From Acidobacteriota bacterium (GTDB lineage: Bacteria > Acidobacteriota > Terriglobia > Terriglobales > Acidobacteriaceae): a DNA stretch of 41,265 nucleotides. Location of the stretch: NCBI GenBank assembly GCA_013289875.1, contig JABCZC010000040.1, positions 1 to 41,265 of the forward strand. The letters run 5' to 3'. The notes under the pieces were generated by a model. The model was given only the letters and a program-made list of their open reading frames with translations. It did no database searches and was not told the origin of the DNA. This document shows positions 7,476-15,716 of this stretch, piece by piece (the stretch's first letter is position 1; the number at the start of each line of letters is the position of its first letter). The translations under genes and the position numbers were made by a program.

Positions 7476-9278
7476 ATGTCAGGATCGCGCAGAGATTTTC
7501 TTGCCCACAGCACGCTGGGATTGCTCAGTGTTGCCGTCGCTGCTCACGCACAGGAACCGACACCGCAATCACAGGAGCCGACACCGGGTGCGCCGCCTGC
7601 ATTCGGGACGGCTCCCCCGGTCGGGCCGGAGGTGTCGGCGGCGACCTTTGCCGAGGCGGAAAAGCTGGTGCAGGTGGAGATGACTCCGGCGCACCGCGCG
7701 GAGGCAGCCGAGAACTGGCGGATGCAGATGGCTCCGCTGTATGAGCGACGCACGGGCCCGCGCAAGCTGGCGATTGAGCCCAGCGTGGCTCCGGCGACGC
7801 AGTGGAATCCCACGCTGCCGGGGATGACCCGCCATCCGGCGGCGAATGTGTTTGTGCGCAGCACAGCAGGTGTGGCGTCGGTGCCCGCGAAGGAAGAAGA
7901 CATCGCGTTCGCTACGGTGACGCAGCTTTCGCGATGGATCGAGAGCAAGCAGATCACTTCGGAACGGCTGACGGAAATTTATCTGGGCCGCATCCAGCGC
8001 TTCGATCCGAAGCTGCATTGCGTGATCACGCTGACGCGGGAACACGCGCTCGAACAGGCTCGGCAGGCGGATAAGGAGATTGCGGCAGGCAAGTATCGCG
8101 GGCCGCTGCACGGGATTCCGTGGGGAGCGAAGGATTTGCTCGATACGGCGGGCATTGCTACGACGTGGGGAGCGGAGCCTTATCGGAACCGCGTTCCAAC
8201 TTCGAACGCGGCAGTTGTGGCCCGGTTGAACGCGGCGGGCGCGGTGCTCGTCGCGAAGCTGAGCCTGGGTGCGCTGGCGCTGAACGATATCTGGTTCGGC
8301 GGGCAGACGATGAATCCCTGGCTGCTTGAAGAGGGATCGTCGGGATCGAGTGCAGGGCCCGGGTCGGCGACAGCGGCGGGACTCGTTGGATTTGCGATCG
8401 GCAGCGAGACGGGTGGCAGCATTGTGAGTCCGTCGATGCGGTGCGGGGTGACGGGGCTGCGACCCACGTTTGGCCGGGTGCCGCGCACGGGAGCGATGAC
8501 GCTGTGCTGGTCGCTGGACAAGCTGGGTCCGATGACGCGGGGAGTCGAAGACACGATGCTGGTTCTCAATGCAATCTCGGGGCCTGATCCGAGAGATCTG
8601 AGCAGCGTTCCATCAAAGCTCGCGTTCGACGCGGGGGCGAGCATCGCGGGCCTACGCGTGGGCTACTTTCCCGCGTGGATGAAGGAGGCTCCGGCGACGG
8701 AGGTGGATCGGGCGGCGCTCGAGACGGTGAAGAAGGTCGGCATGGTGCCGGTTGCGGTGTCTCTGCCCGATTGGCCTTACGACTCGCTCAATCTGATTTT
8801 GTTTGCGGAGGGCGCCGCGGCTTTTGAAGAGCTGACGCTCAGCGGGAAGTTGGACGAGCTGAAGGCGCAGGTGCCCGATGCGTGGCCGAATGTATTTCGC
8901 CAGTCGCGGTTCCTGTCTGCTGTGGACTTCGTGCAAGCTGACCGGATGCGGCGCAAGGTTGCAGAGGAAATGGCGCGAATCTTTTCCCAAGTAGACCTAC
9001 TGCTGGTGCCGTCCCTGCGCGACGAGATGCTGGTGATCAGCAACAATACCGGGCATCCCTCGCTGACGTTGCGGGCCGGTTTTGTCGAGGTGGCGGAAGC
9101 TCGCAGCGACTGGGCTCCGGACCCGAAGCATCCTCTGCCGAAGTTCTCTCCGCCGCGGAGGGTGCCGCATGGCGTGACGCTGATTGGACGGCTGTTCGAC
9201 GAAGGCACGCTGGCGGAAGCAGGCATGGCGCTCGAGAAGGCGTTCGGCGTTGCGGGAGAAAGGCCACCGGGGTTTTAG
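7476..9278 (+). CDS. Exported amidase (amidase-signature family)
   Basis: A 600-residue amidase-signature hydrolase that cleaves carboxamides. The Ser-cisSer-Lys triad is visible: Lys219 in GIPWGAKDLLD, cis-Ser291 in SSAGPGSATAAG and nucleophile Ser315 in GSETGGSIVSPS. The 24-residue spacing between the two serines matches the family. The N-terminus MSGSRRDFLAHSTLGLLSV is a twin-arginine (Tat) signal ending near AHAQ, followed by a Pro-rich linker, so the enzyme should be folded before export. The TGLRPTFGRVPRTGAM block is also typical. Family members include GatA, but the Tat signal, the long N-terminal region and the absence of gatB/gatC argue for a stand-alone amidase. The substrate is unknown. 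It is divergent from the ADOP permease with about 170 bp between them. Confidence 0.93.
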   Translation: MSGSRRDFLAHSTLGLLSVAVAAHAQEPTPQSQEPTPGAPPAFGTAPPVGPEVSAATFAEAEKLVQVEMTPAHRAEAAENWRMQMAPLYERRTGPRKLAIEPSVAPATQWNPTLPGMTRHPAANVFVRSTAGVASVPAKEEDIAFATVTQLSRWIESKQITSERLTEIYLGRIQRFDPKLHCVITLTREHALEQARQADKEIAAGKYRGPLHGIPWGAKDLLDTAGIATTWGAEPYRNRVPTSNAAVVARLNAAGAVLVAKLSLGALALNDIWFGGQTMNPWLLEEGSSGSSAGPGSATAAGLVGFAIGSETGGSIVSPSMRCGVTGLRPTFGRVPRTGAMTLCWSLDKLGPMTRGVEDTMLVLNAISGPDPRDLSSVPSKLAFDAGASIAGLRVGYFPAWMKEAPATEVDRAALETVKKVGMVPVAVSLPDWPYDSLNLILFAEGAAAFEELTLSGKLDELKAQVPDAWPNVFRQSRFLSAVDFVQADRMRRKVAEEMARIFSQVDLLLVPSLRDEMLVISNNTGHPSLTLRAGFVEVAEARSDWAPDPKHPLPKFSPPRRVPHGVTLIGRLFDEGTLAEAGMALEKAFGVAGERPPGF

Positions 9279-9298
9279 GTGAATGCTCTGGCTGCCTG

Positions 9299-9901
9299 TT
9301 AGCCGGGAAAGCGCTCTGAGCCTACCCACAGTTGAGCCAGATCTCTGAGGTTGTCTTTGTATGGGCGCGTTACCAAGTAGTTCTTCCCACCCTTGACACG
9401 CAGCCTGTACTCTCCCGTCGGTAAAGGTTCGATCTCCTCTACGGCCGAAATATTCACGACGACCGAGCGGTGGATGCGAATAAAACCGTAGGGCTTGAGC
9501 TTCTCGGCTATGGCGGTGAGAGACTCGCGCAGCAAATAGGGATTGGGACAGTGTTGCAACGAAACGTAATTACCTTCGGCTTGCACTGCCACGATCTCAG
9601 CCAAATCCAAGAATAAGATTTTACCCTTTGCCTTGCACGCGATTCGTGGCGCCTGACGTTTCGCTATGACCTCCAACTGCTGCAAGGCTCGGATGAGGTT
9701 TGCAGCATCAGCTCGGGTTACCAGAAGCAATGGTGTATCTGCGGGTTCGTAGAAACCATCTTCTGCTGTCGATTCAAGTGTGTACACCCGTTTGCTCACG
9801 GTGGAGCAAATCGTATCGCGCGGCGGTGGGCTAGCCGAAGCTTGTTGAACAAACATCTCACGCGCAGTGGCCTTCAGTTCCTGAATCTTGCAGATGCTCA
9901 T
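9299..9901 (-). CDS. Orphan LytTR-type DNA-binding regulator
   Basis: A 200-residue protein. Residues about 86-189 form a LytTR DNA-binding domain: KGKILFLDLAEIVAVQAEGN, YLLRESLTAIAEKL, FIRIHRSVVVN and the C-terminal RLRVKGGKNYLVTRPYKDNL. There is no receiver domain; residues 1-85 show no phosphoacceptor pattern and I do not recognise them. It probably acts as a transcription factor controlled by abundance or an unknown N-terminal input. GAGG precedes ATG 9901. It lies 85 bp downstream of a secreted-protein gene that follows a TetR regulator on the same strand, so it may be the third gene of that unit. It is convergent with the amidase (20 bp gap). Confidence 0.9.
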   Translation of the reverse strand: MSICKIQELKATAREMFVQQASASPPPRDTICSTVSKRVYTLESTAEDGFYEPADTPLLLVTRADAANLIRALQQLEVIAKRQAPRIACKAKGKILFLDLAEIVAVQAEGNYVSLQHCPNPYLLRESLTAIAEKLKPYGFIRIHRSVVVNISAVEEIEPLPTGEYRLRVKGGKNYLVTRPYKDNLRDLAQLWVGSERFPG

Positions 9902-9986
9902 GATGGACCTCGCATTGCCTTCTGGTTTCGACTTCGTGCTACCCGAAACGAGACTGACGCGTGCGCTGCTTCTACATGAAATGGCC

Positions 9987-10703
9987 TTACATAACCGGGG
10001 CAGCAGATCCGTCCGACCATCTGCCCACGGGAACGATAAACACGTCGATCGGTTGAGCGCCTTTGAATTGTGGAATCAGCATTACCGGCGATTTCGGCAG
10101 ATCGGCACCCCAAGCCTTGCCGTCCAGGGAAGGCGCATAAAACATCAAGTGGGCTAAGTCGTGACCATCGTCATCGGTGAGATAAGCTTCCTTCGACATC
10201 ATGTAACTCATCGCGCCGGATTCGAGCGGTGGCAGTTCACCTTTTTCGAACGCTGCCTTGTTGCCCTCGATGATCTCAGCCTTTGTTCGTCCTGCCAGCA
10301 CCATCTCTGTTCTCTTAAGAGTGGTCGGCAACACGGATCGCGCGGCCGGCGGATTGAAACAGATCGGACCGCGAATTTTGGGGTTCCAAAATTCCGGAGC
10401 ATCGGAAGGCGACATCCACCCTCTCTCGACAACACATACAAAGCCATTCTTGCCTTCGACAGCAGTTTCGTAGCCATGGCGTCCCAGGACCAGAATCTCG
10501 GCCTCGCGGGATATGGCTTCCGGCGCCGCGCTTCGAGCCAACGCAATTTCGGCATTTCGGTCTGCCATGAGGTACTGCTGGAATGGCGCCATGGTCGAAT
10601 AGGCTGTCTTGGGCGCTTGTGCCTGACCTTGCTTCATTCCAATCAGCCCAAGGATCAGAACAAAACCTAGACAAGCTACCATTACCAATCTTCGTCGGTT
10701 CAT
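9987..10703 (-). CDS. Secreted protein of unknown function in TetR unit
   Basis: A 238-residue protein with a signal peptide (MNRRRLVMVACLGFVLILGL to about residue 29, QGQAQA). I do not recognise the family. The mature part has RNAEIALARSAAPEAISREA, EILVLGRHGYETAVEGKNGF, VCVVERGW, a cluster with FWNPKIRGPICFNPPAARSV, and DGHDLAHLMFYAPSLDGKAW near the C-terminus. The conserved-looking Cys and His residues could bind a metal or cofactor, which is speculation. AGGGGA precedes the start. It begins 15 bp after the tetR stop, so the two are probably co-transcribed and the regulator may control this gene. Confidence 0.82.
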   Translation of the reverse strand: MNRRRLVMVACLGFVLILGLIGMKQGQAQAPKTAYSTMAPFQQYLMADRNAEIALARSAAPEAISREAEILVLGRHGYETAVEGKNGFVCVVERGWMSPSDAPEFWNPKIRGPICFNPPAARSVLPTTLKRTEMVLAGRTKAEIIEGNKAAFEKGELPPLESGAMSYMMSKEAYLTDDDGHDLAHLMFYAPSLDGKAWGADLPKSPVMLIPQFKGAQPIDVFIVPVGRWSDGSAAPVM

Positions 10704-10718
10704 CGTTTTTCCCCTGAG

Positions 10719-11405
10719 TTAGAGCCGCCGCCGTTGCCTGAGCTCATGCTTCTTCAACATCCGCCGGCCGCCTATCCAAGATTGACGTGGCGCCCGGAGG
10801 GACTTCAGCCACCCCACGATATTTCTGATTCCCACTTCCCACACCTTCGCATCTTGAGCAACTTTTGCTAACGAGGCGTGGCCCTCGACCATCGCGACCA
10901 GAAAGCTGGCAATCTCGTCGGGATTCAGCTCGCGCCGCACCGTCCCTTGGGACTGCCCCTTCCGCAAAAGCGTAGCAACTCCTTTCTGCCAGGCAAGGAA
11001 GAGCCTCTCCAGTCGCTTGCGGAATTGCTCGTCCAGAGGAGACATCTCCTGTGCCAAATTGAGCAGCGGGCAACTGTTTCGAATGTCTTGGGGCCGAACT
11101 GGTAACCCCCGGACAATGCCAATCAAAATATCGATGGGTTGCCCGTCGCTGAGCATAGGACGCAGCCACCTGTCGTGGACAAGTTTTGCGATGACCTCTT
11201 CGACGATGGCATATCCCAAGGCTTCCTTGCTCTCGAAGTGGTGATAGAGCGCTCCCTTGGTGACGTTGGTGGCGGCGAGAATTGTATCGATGCCGGCACT
11301 CTGAAAGCCTGATCTGTGGACCTCCCGAAAAGCCGCTTGCAGCAAGCGTTCCCGTGTACGCCGTGGATCACGGAATCTTCGCTTCTTCTCGTGGCCACTT
11401 AACAT
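10719..11405 (-). CDS. TetR/AcrR-family transcriptional regulator
   Basis: A 228-residue TetR-type repressor. The N-terminal DNA-binding domain (about residues 15-65) includes TRERLLQAAFREVHRSGFQS and the helix-turn-helix TILAATNVTKGALYHHFESK with the signature LYHHF. The C-terminal ligand domain includes NSCPLLNLAQEMSPLDEQF and RRELNPDEIASFLVAMVEGH, resembling the TetR_C group that contains NemR-like regulators; the ligand is unknown. ATG 11405 lies inside a perfect 9-bp inverted repeat (11399-11426) and has no visible ribosome site, suggesting a leaderless or nearly leaderless, self-repressed transcript. It is followed after 15 bp by the secreted-protein gene. Confidence 0.93.
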   Translation of the reverse strand: MLSGHEKKRRFRDPRRTRERLLQAAFREVHRSGFQSAGIDTILAATNVTKGALYHHFESKEALGYAIVEEVIAKLVHDRWLRPMLSDGQPIDILIGIVRGLPVRPQDIRNSCPLLNLAQEMSPLDEQFRKRLERLFLAWQKGVATLLRKGQSQGTVRRELNPDEIASFLVAMVEGHASLAKVAQDAKVWEVGIRNIVGWLKSLRAPRQSWIGGRRMLKKHELRQRRRL

Positions 11406-11426
11406 ACCGACAAGTATGTATGTTAA
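11399..11426. promoter_or_regulatory. Probable TetR operator (perfect inverted repeat)
   Basis: TTAACATAC, a 10-bp spacer, then GTATGTTAA: a perfect 9+9 inverted repeat of 28 bp that includes the tetR start codon. Size, symmetry and the ACATAC/GTATGT half-sites resemble known TetR/AcrR-type operators. Binding by the adjacent regulator is inferred. Confidence 0.72.
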
Positions 11427-11754
11427 GCACTTTAAAAGTCAATCAAAATGATCTGCCTGACTCTCTTGGCTGCTCGGTGTTCTCGAATTTCGTAACCTCT
11501 CGCCGGTGTGTGTATGAAAAGTTGGAGAAACAGCCGTTCTTGCCGTTTTGGGGTCGTCCCAAGAGGTTGTTAGTCTGCCACGCTGCTTCGAAATCTGAAA
11601 TGTTGGGCCTGTTGTGTCGCGTAATCGTTCCTGAACGTGGAACACCACGTGCTTCCTCAGAATTGCGCATTAACTATTGGACCGCGCCGAGTAGGCACGC
11701 GGGAATCGCCACTCATCTCGACACGCAGACTTTGCCCGGACGAAAAGAGGAGAC
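11427..11754. other. Intergenic region between tetR and the HAF-repeat gene
   Basis: A 328-bp gap with no convincing gene. It should contain the divergent promoters of tetR and of the HAF gene. A clear ribosome site (GAGGAG) sits just before ATG 11755. The short minus-strand frames here show no family features. Confidence 0.4.
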
Positions 11755-13050
11755 ATGAATACGCTAAGGCAGTTGCGGAATTTCTGGATACTGTGGGTTA
11801 CGACGTTTGTTTTGGGTAGCTTTAGCAATGCGTTCGCTCAACAGAGCTACAAAATTACCGATTTGGGCACTAACAACAGCAAGGACAACTTCAGCATGGC
11901 CATGGGCCTCAATAATCAGGGGTGGACGGAGAACATGGATGGGTTCGTGAACCCTCCCGAGACTAGTACGGCTACGACAGTTGCAAGGGGCCGGGCGGTG
12001 ATCGGCATCTACGGATTCAACATCGACCTGGGCACGCTTGGAAAACCCGACGCCAACAGTTGGATTAACTGGGGTGGGATCAACGACCGCGGGCAAGCCG
12101 TTGGTATGTCCGAGACAGCTGAACCAGATCCGAACGGCGAAGACATTTGCGGCTTCGGCACACACCTTACGTGCGTTCCGTTTTTTTGGCGAGACTTCCA
12201 CATGAGTGCTCTTCCGACACTCGGCGGAAATAATGGAGAGGCCAGCGCCATCAATAACCGCGGAGAAGTCGTCGGATTTGCCGAAGACGGTGCCGTGGAC
12301 TCTACATGCCCAGCCGGCACAACGAACAATCGAATTGCGTTGCCGGCGTTGTGGAAAAGAGGCAACGCCGAGGCTCTTCCTCTGGTGGGTAACGATTCAG
12401 ACGGTTTCGCATACGGGATTAACGATCAGGGCGACGCCGTAGGCTACTCAGGAAACTGCACCGCAGCGACTCACGCCGTAATGTGGAAAGACAAGACTGC
12501 CTTCGTGCTTCAGGATCTCGGAGGCGCAGGTTCCAATTTCGCCTACGCCATGAACAACCGCGGCCAAATCGTTGGGCAAGTCGGCACTGGTGATGGCGTC
12601 CCCTTCTATGCCGCGGTTTGGCAGGACGGCGCACGCGGCGCAGTCACAAGCCTCGGCACTCTGCCGGGAGATTTTTCCTCCTTTGCCACCGGCATCAACA
12701 ACCGGGGCCAGGTGGTGGGAAATGACTTTGACTCCACGTTCAACTGGACCCACGGCTTCATCTGGCAGGACGGTGTGATGACCGACCTGAATACGCTCAT
12801 TCCCGCGGATTCCAACCTCTTCATCATCTCGGCCAGCAATATCAATGACCGCGGACAAATCTCGGGGATGGCAACGGTGCAAGCCGGGCCCCATGCGAAC
12901 GAGATTCACGCCTATCTTTTGACCCCCGTAGACGGACGCATAGGCGCCTCGATGGCAGATTTCGCACGTACACACCCGCATTCCATTTTGCCCGCGAATG
13001 CTTGCAACCACTCTTCGCAGAGATTCAGACTCGGTCAATTCGCGAGATAA
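11755..13050 (+). CDS. Secreted HAF-repeat protein
   Basis: A 431-residue exported protein with a signal peptide ending at about residue 29 (GSFSNAFAQ). The mature part is built of HAF-type repeats of about 45-55 residues, each with an 'L-G-(T/G)-L/G ... A-x-x-I/M-N-x-R/Q-G-x-x-V-G' pattern: GGINDRGQAVGMSE, SAINNRGEVVGFAE, YGINDQGDAVGYSG, YAMNNRGQIVGQVG, TGINNRGQVVGND and SNINDRGQISGMA. Such repeats probably form a beta-propeller-like fold. HAF proteins are extracellular and their function is unknown. GAGGAG precedes the start. It stands alone, followed by about 270 bp without a supported gene and then the rnpB terminator. Confidence 0.9.
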   Translation: MNTLRQLRNFWILWVTTFVLGSFSNAFAQQSYKITDLGTNNSKDNFSMAMGLNNQGWTENMDGFVNPPETSTATTVARGRAVIGIYGFNIDLGTLGKPDANSWINWGGINDRGQAVGMSETAEPDPNGEDICGFGTHLTCVPFFWRDFHMSALPTLGGNNGEASAINNRGEVVGFAEDGAVDSTCPAGTTNNRIALPALWKRGNAEALPLVGNDSDGFAYGINDQGDAVGYSGNCTAATHAVMWKDKTAFVLQDLGGAGSNFAYAMNNRGQIVGQVGTGDGVPFYAAVWQDGARGAVTSLGTLPGDFSSFATGINNRGQVVGNDFDSTFNWTHGFIWQDGVMTDLNTLIPADSNLFIISASNINDRGQISGMATVQAGPHANEIHAYLLTPVDGRIGASMADFARTHPHSILPANACNHSSQRFRLGQFAR

Positions 13051-13321
13051 AGGCATCGTGATAAACGGCACGCCACAGGGGTTTTCAATGACCGCACCGC
13101 CGATGCCATCTTCGTAAAACTCGCCAGGCTATGTTCGCGTATTTCTGGGACAGGACACTCGTCGCTTTTTGATCGGTTCGGGGATGGTTTCGAGGTTCCG
13201 AGTGGATGGTCGCCTACTCGGAAGCAATTCCATCGCCGACCAGTTCGAACTTGGTGTCGCAGGACTTGCAAGGATGAGTCTCGGGCAACTGTGTCCGTAG
13301 CGATTCAAGGCGAAACCAGTG

Positions 13322-13368
13322 CTAGAAAATTGATGGCCCCGGTCCTCTTTGAGGGAGAGCCGGGGCCA
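13322..13368 (-). terminator. Rho-independent terminator of rnpB
   Basis: On the minus strand GGCCCCGG (13360-13367) pairs with CCGGGGCC (13335-13342) around an inner CCTC/GAGG stem. A T-rich tail (ATCAATTTTCTAG) follows. It lies directly after the rnpB 3' end. Confidence 0.85.
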
Positions 13369-13372
13369 CGTT

Positions 13373-13849
13373 GCAAGCAGCCTGTAAGCCGAATTCTGTC
13401 GAGGACGGCCATTCCTCTAGGCGATACATTGCTGCATCGCTCCAGCAACCTACCCGGAGGTTTCCGCCGCGCCTGGGCTTGCGCTCAGTCACGTAACCCG
13501 CGTTGGCGCGCCGGGCCGGCACGCACCCGCAGCCGATCGGGTCGGGCTGCGAATTTCCTCCCTATTTGGTCTTGCTCCGTGTGGGGTTTACCCTGCCCCC
13601 GACGTTACCGCCGGGGCGGTGCGCTCTTACCGCACCTTTTCACCCTTACCCACGTTGTTCCGGTCGGCATTCGTTTTCACGAACGCTCACCGGAACAGCG
13701 CGGGCGGTATCTTCTCTGTGGCACTAGCCGTCTTGCGGCCTTGACGCCGCGATCCCGGACGTTATCCGGCACACTGCCCTGCGGAGTTCGGACTTTCCTC
13801 TCCCAGGCTCGCTAACGCTCGCCCGGCAGCGGCCGTCCGGCCTGCCTGC
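13373..13849 (-). ncRNA. rnpB: RNase P RNA, bacterial class A
   Basis: The catalytic RNA of RNase P, which trims tRNA 5' leaders, on the minus strand and about 480 nt long. Diagnostic segments: the 5' P4 strand AGAGGAAAGTCC (rc of about 13793-13804), the 3' ACAGAATTCGGCTTA (rc of 13384-13398) and the internal GGTAAGGGTGAAAAGGTGCG. The ends pair as helix P1 (GCAGGCAGG at 13841-13849 with GGCTGCTTGC at 13373-13382). A TACCAT box (rc of 13857-13862) lies 7 nt upstream of the proposed 5' end and could be the -10 element. The 5' 126 nt overlap the 3' part of the NUDIX reading frame. The plus-strand ORFs across this segment are shadows. Confidence 0.97.
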
Positions 13850-14332
13850 ATGTCTTATGGTAACGCACTCTCGCCCACCCAGACGCTTGATCAGGAGATC
13901 GATAACAGGGGTCTGGCTCTTCAGGATGCGCTGGCGGGCCTCGTCGAGAGAGAACCAGGCGGCGCGGTCGACTTCGGGGATTTCGATCTGGCGGCCGGAG
14001 CGCGGAGGCCATTCGATCGGACAGAGATTGCTCCGGAGCGCGGTGGGATCGCAGTCGCCTTCGACGGCCCAGGCGGAGACGAGCTTGCCTCCTGCCTGTT
14101 TGATCGTGCCCAGATCGAGAAAGTCGCCTTTGGCGGTGAAGCCGGTTTCCTCGGTGAATTCGCGGCGCGCGGCGTCGAGCGGATTCTCACCCGCGGCGTA
14201 TTCGCCTTTGGGAATCGACCAGGCTCCGAGATCCTTTTTCGCCCAGAACGGGCCGCCGGGATGCACCAGAAATAATTCGAGTTTGCTTTCCCGGTGGCGA
14301 TACATGAGCAATCCCGCACTTTGTTTTGGCAT
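13724..14332 (-). CDS. NUDIX hydrolase, C-terminus reading into rnpB
   Basis: A NUDIX-fold pyrophosphohydrolase, 202 residues from ATG 14332 (MPKQSAGLLMYRH). The longer upstream frame to 14524 lies inside the divergent gene and is rejected. The Nudix box is present: GEYAAGENPLDAARREFTEE then TGF, matching G-x5-E-x7-R-E-x2-E-E-x-G apart from the Thr before the last Gly. WSIPKGE, VSAWAVEGDCD and the EIPEVDRAAWFSLDEARQRI end resemble the subfamily acting on (di)nucleotide-type substrates; the substrate is not determinable. The domain seems complete by about LLIKRLGG. The last 41 or so codons (from HAGRPDG) lie within the RNase P RNA gene, so the natural stop has probably been lost or a frameshift has occurred near 13870. 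Confidence 0.88.
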   Translation of the reverse strand: MPKQSAGLLMYRHRESKLELFLVHPGGPFWAKKDLGAWSIPKGEYAAGENPLDAARREFTEETGFTAKGDFLDLGTIKQAGGKLVSAWAVEGDCDPTALRSNLCPIEWPPRSGRQIEIPEVDRAAWFSLDEARQRILKSQTPVIDLLIKRLGGRECVTIRHAGRPDGRCRASVSEPGRGKSELRRAVCRITSGIAASRPQDG

Positions 14333-14366
14333 CCGTGACCCTCGCATTCCAAGTAATATCTTCACC

Positions 14367-15482
14367 ATGCAAGAACTCGTTGCGCAATCGGCTGAACTGG
14401 TCTCCGACATCAGGTTGCATGGCTCGGTGCTGGTGCTGCTGCAGTTTGATGTGTGCGAGGCGATCCGGCTGGACAGGCTGCGCGCGTTACTCAGCGCGAG
14501 CAAGGTGGAGCAGCCGGCGCTCAAGCATCCGGGAGCGGTGCGCTACCAGCGGCCTCCAGTGGTCGAGTCCCTCGGCACGCTGACGCTGGAGAGCGGGGAG
14601 CAGCTCCAGGGGGAGATCAAGTACTACGACTATGGCGTGCTCAGCGTGGTCTTCGAGCTGCCTTTTGAAGGCGGCTGGGAGAAGCTGACGGCGCTGGCCA
14701 GCCGCTGGGTGTGGGACGTGGACTTCGGGGCCCAAGCTGCGGAGATGGTGCGCCGCAAGCTGGATGTCGCAGCCGGGGCGCTGGTGAAGCCGTACAAAGA
14801 GTGGCTGAGCGAGGACTACCTCATCTTTCACATCCGCGAGATTGACGGCTCGTCTTCGATGTCGGACCTGATCCATACACAGGGCGCGCGCATTGCGCAG
14901 GTGGTGCGCGGAGACACCGGGCATCTGGCGGAGAGCGAGCGCAACGAGGTGCTGCAGTCGCGGATTTCCTACTATGCGAACGATCTTGCGGTGATCGGGT
15001 GGAATGCGGCGTTCATCTATGACTCGACGGCGGGCGCGGAGACGGCGGTGCAGCTGCTGGAGTATGCCAACTCGCAGCTGCTTGAGTTTCGCCACTACGA
15101 CGATCTGCTGACCGAAGAGCTGGAACGCGTCTATACGCTGCTCGATGAGGGGACGGGGATTTTTGCGCGATGGCGGCTGGCGCGGTCGGCGACGCGGCTG
15201 CATACGGTGCTGCTGGATGTGGCCGAGCTAACGGAGCACGCTGACAACGCGATCAAGTTTCTGAGCGACATGTTTTCGGCGCGGCTCTACAAGCTGGCGG
15301 CGCAAAAGGTGGGCGTGCCGGATTACAAGGATCTGGTCACGCAGAAGGTGCGCAACGCGGAGGAGCTGTATCGATTCATGGTGGATCAGTTCAATCAGAG
15401 CCGGGCGTTCTTTCTGGAGCTGACGGTGGTGATCATCCTGGTGATCGAGCTGGTGTACCTGTTCCGGGGGCGGCCGTTCTGA
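14367..15482 (+). CDS. C-tail-anchored protein, possibly RMD1/DUF155-like
   Basis: A 371-residue protein starting at ATG 14367 (MQELVAQSAELV); the frame extends upstream only through the antisense of the NUDIX gene. A beta-rich N-terminal half (IKYYDYGVLSVVFELPF, EDYLIFHIREID) is followed by a long helical half (about 190-340, coiled-coil-like). A single transmembrane helix at the extreme C-terminus (FFLELTVVIILVIELVYLF, then RGRPF) follows. This layout resembles the RMD1/DUF155 family, but I am not certain. It is divergent from the NUDIX gene with 34 bp between the start codons, so the promoters must overlap. The function is unknown; it is likely anchored at the inner membrane with its bulk in the cytoplasm. 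Confidence 0.82.
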   Translation: MQELVAQSAELVSDIRLHGSVLVLLQFDVCEAIRLDRLRALLSASKVEQPALKHPGAVRYQRPPVVESLGTLTLESGEQLQGEIKYYDYGVLSVVFELPFEGGWEKLTALASRWVWDVDFGAQAAEMVRRKLDVAAGALVKPYKEWLSEDYLIFHIREIDGSSSMSDLIHTQGARIAQVVRGDTGHLAESERNEVLQSRISYYANDLAVIGWNAAFIYDSTAGAETAVQLLEYANSQLLEFRHYDDLLTEELERVYTLLDEGTGIFARWRLARSATRLHTVLLDVAELTEHADNAIKFLSDMFSARLYKLAAQKVGVPDYKDLVTQKVRNAEELYRFMVDQFNQSRAFFLELTVVIILVIELVYLFRGRPF

Positions 15483-15550
15483 GGGACTGCGCGTCCAGCG
15501 ATACGCGCCTTCGGCGCAGATGTTTGGCGCGACTCACGACAGAAAAGCAG

Positions 15551-15590
15551 ATCCTTCGACTTCGCACGCTGCGCGTGCTCCGCTCAGGAT
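15551..15590. repeat. REP-like intergenic hairpin
   Basis: Nested inverted repeats between two genes: ATCCT (15551-15555) pairs with AGGAT (15586-15590), and inside it GCACGC pairs with GCGTGC around TGC. A small GCGCC-TTC-GGCGC hairpin lies just upstream, near 15510. The segment 'gatccttcgacttcgc ... gctcaggatgac' is of a type that I recall as dispersed in acidobacterial and other genomes, where it gives spurious 'CHPERS' peptides. Confidence 0.6.
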
Positions 15591-15716
15591 GACAACTCAG
15601 TGGGAATGAGGGTGTGCGAGAGTGGCACACTGGCCAATAATCTTGTTTCGTAACCATGCGAGGACGTTTACACTCGTGTTATCCCCACATTCGCTTTACC
15701 TTGAGTTCGGAAACCT

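Noticed and set aside
13053..13321. Frames between the HAF gene and the rnpB terminator
   Set aside because: Short, without a ribosome site or recognisable protein features; treated as non-coding.
13291..13815. Plus-strand frame of 174 codons across the rnpB region
   Set aside because: It is antisense to the RNase P RNA gene, which is identified by its conserved P4 and 3' segments.
14333..14524. Upstream extension of the NUDIX reading frame
   Set aside because: It lies inside the divergent gene starting at 14367, and the NUDIX homology begins just after MPKQSAGLL at 14332.
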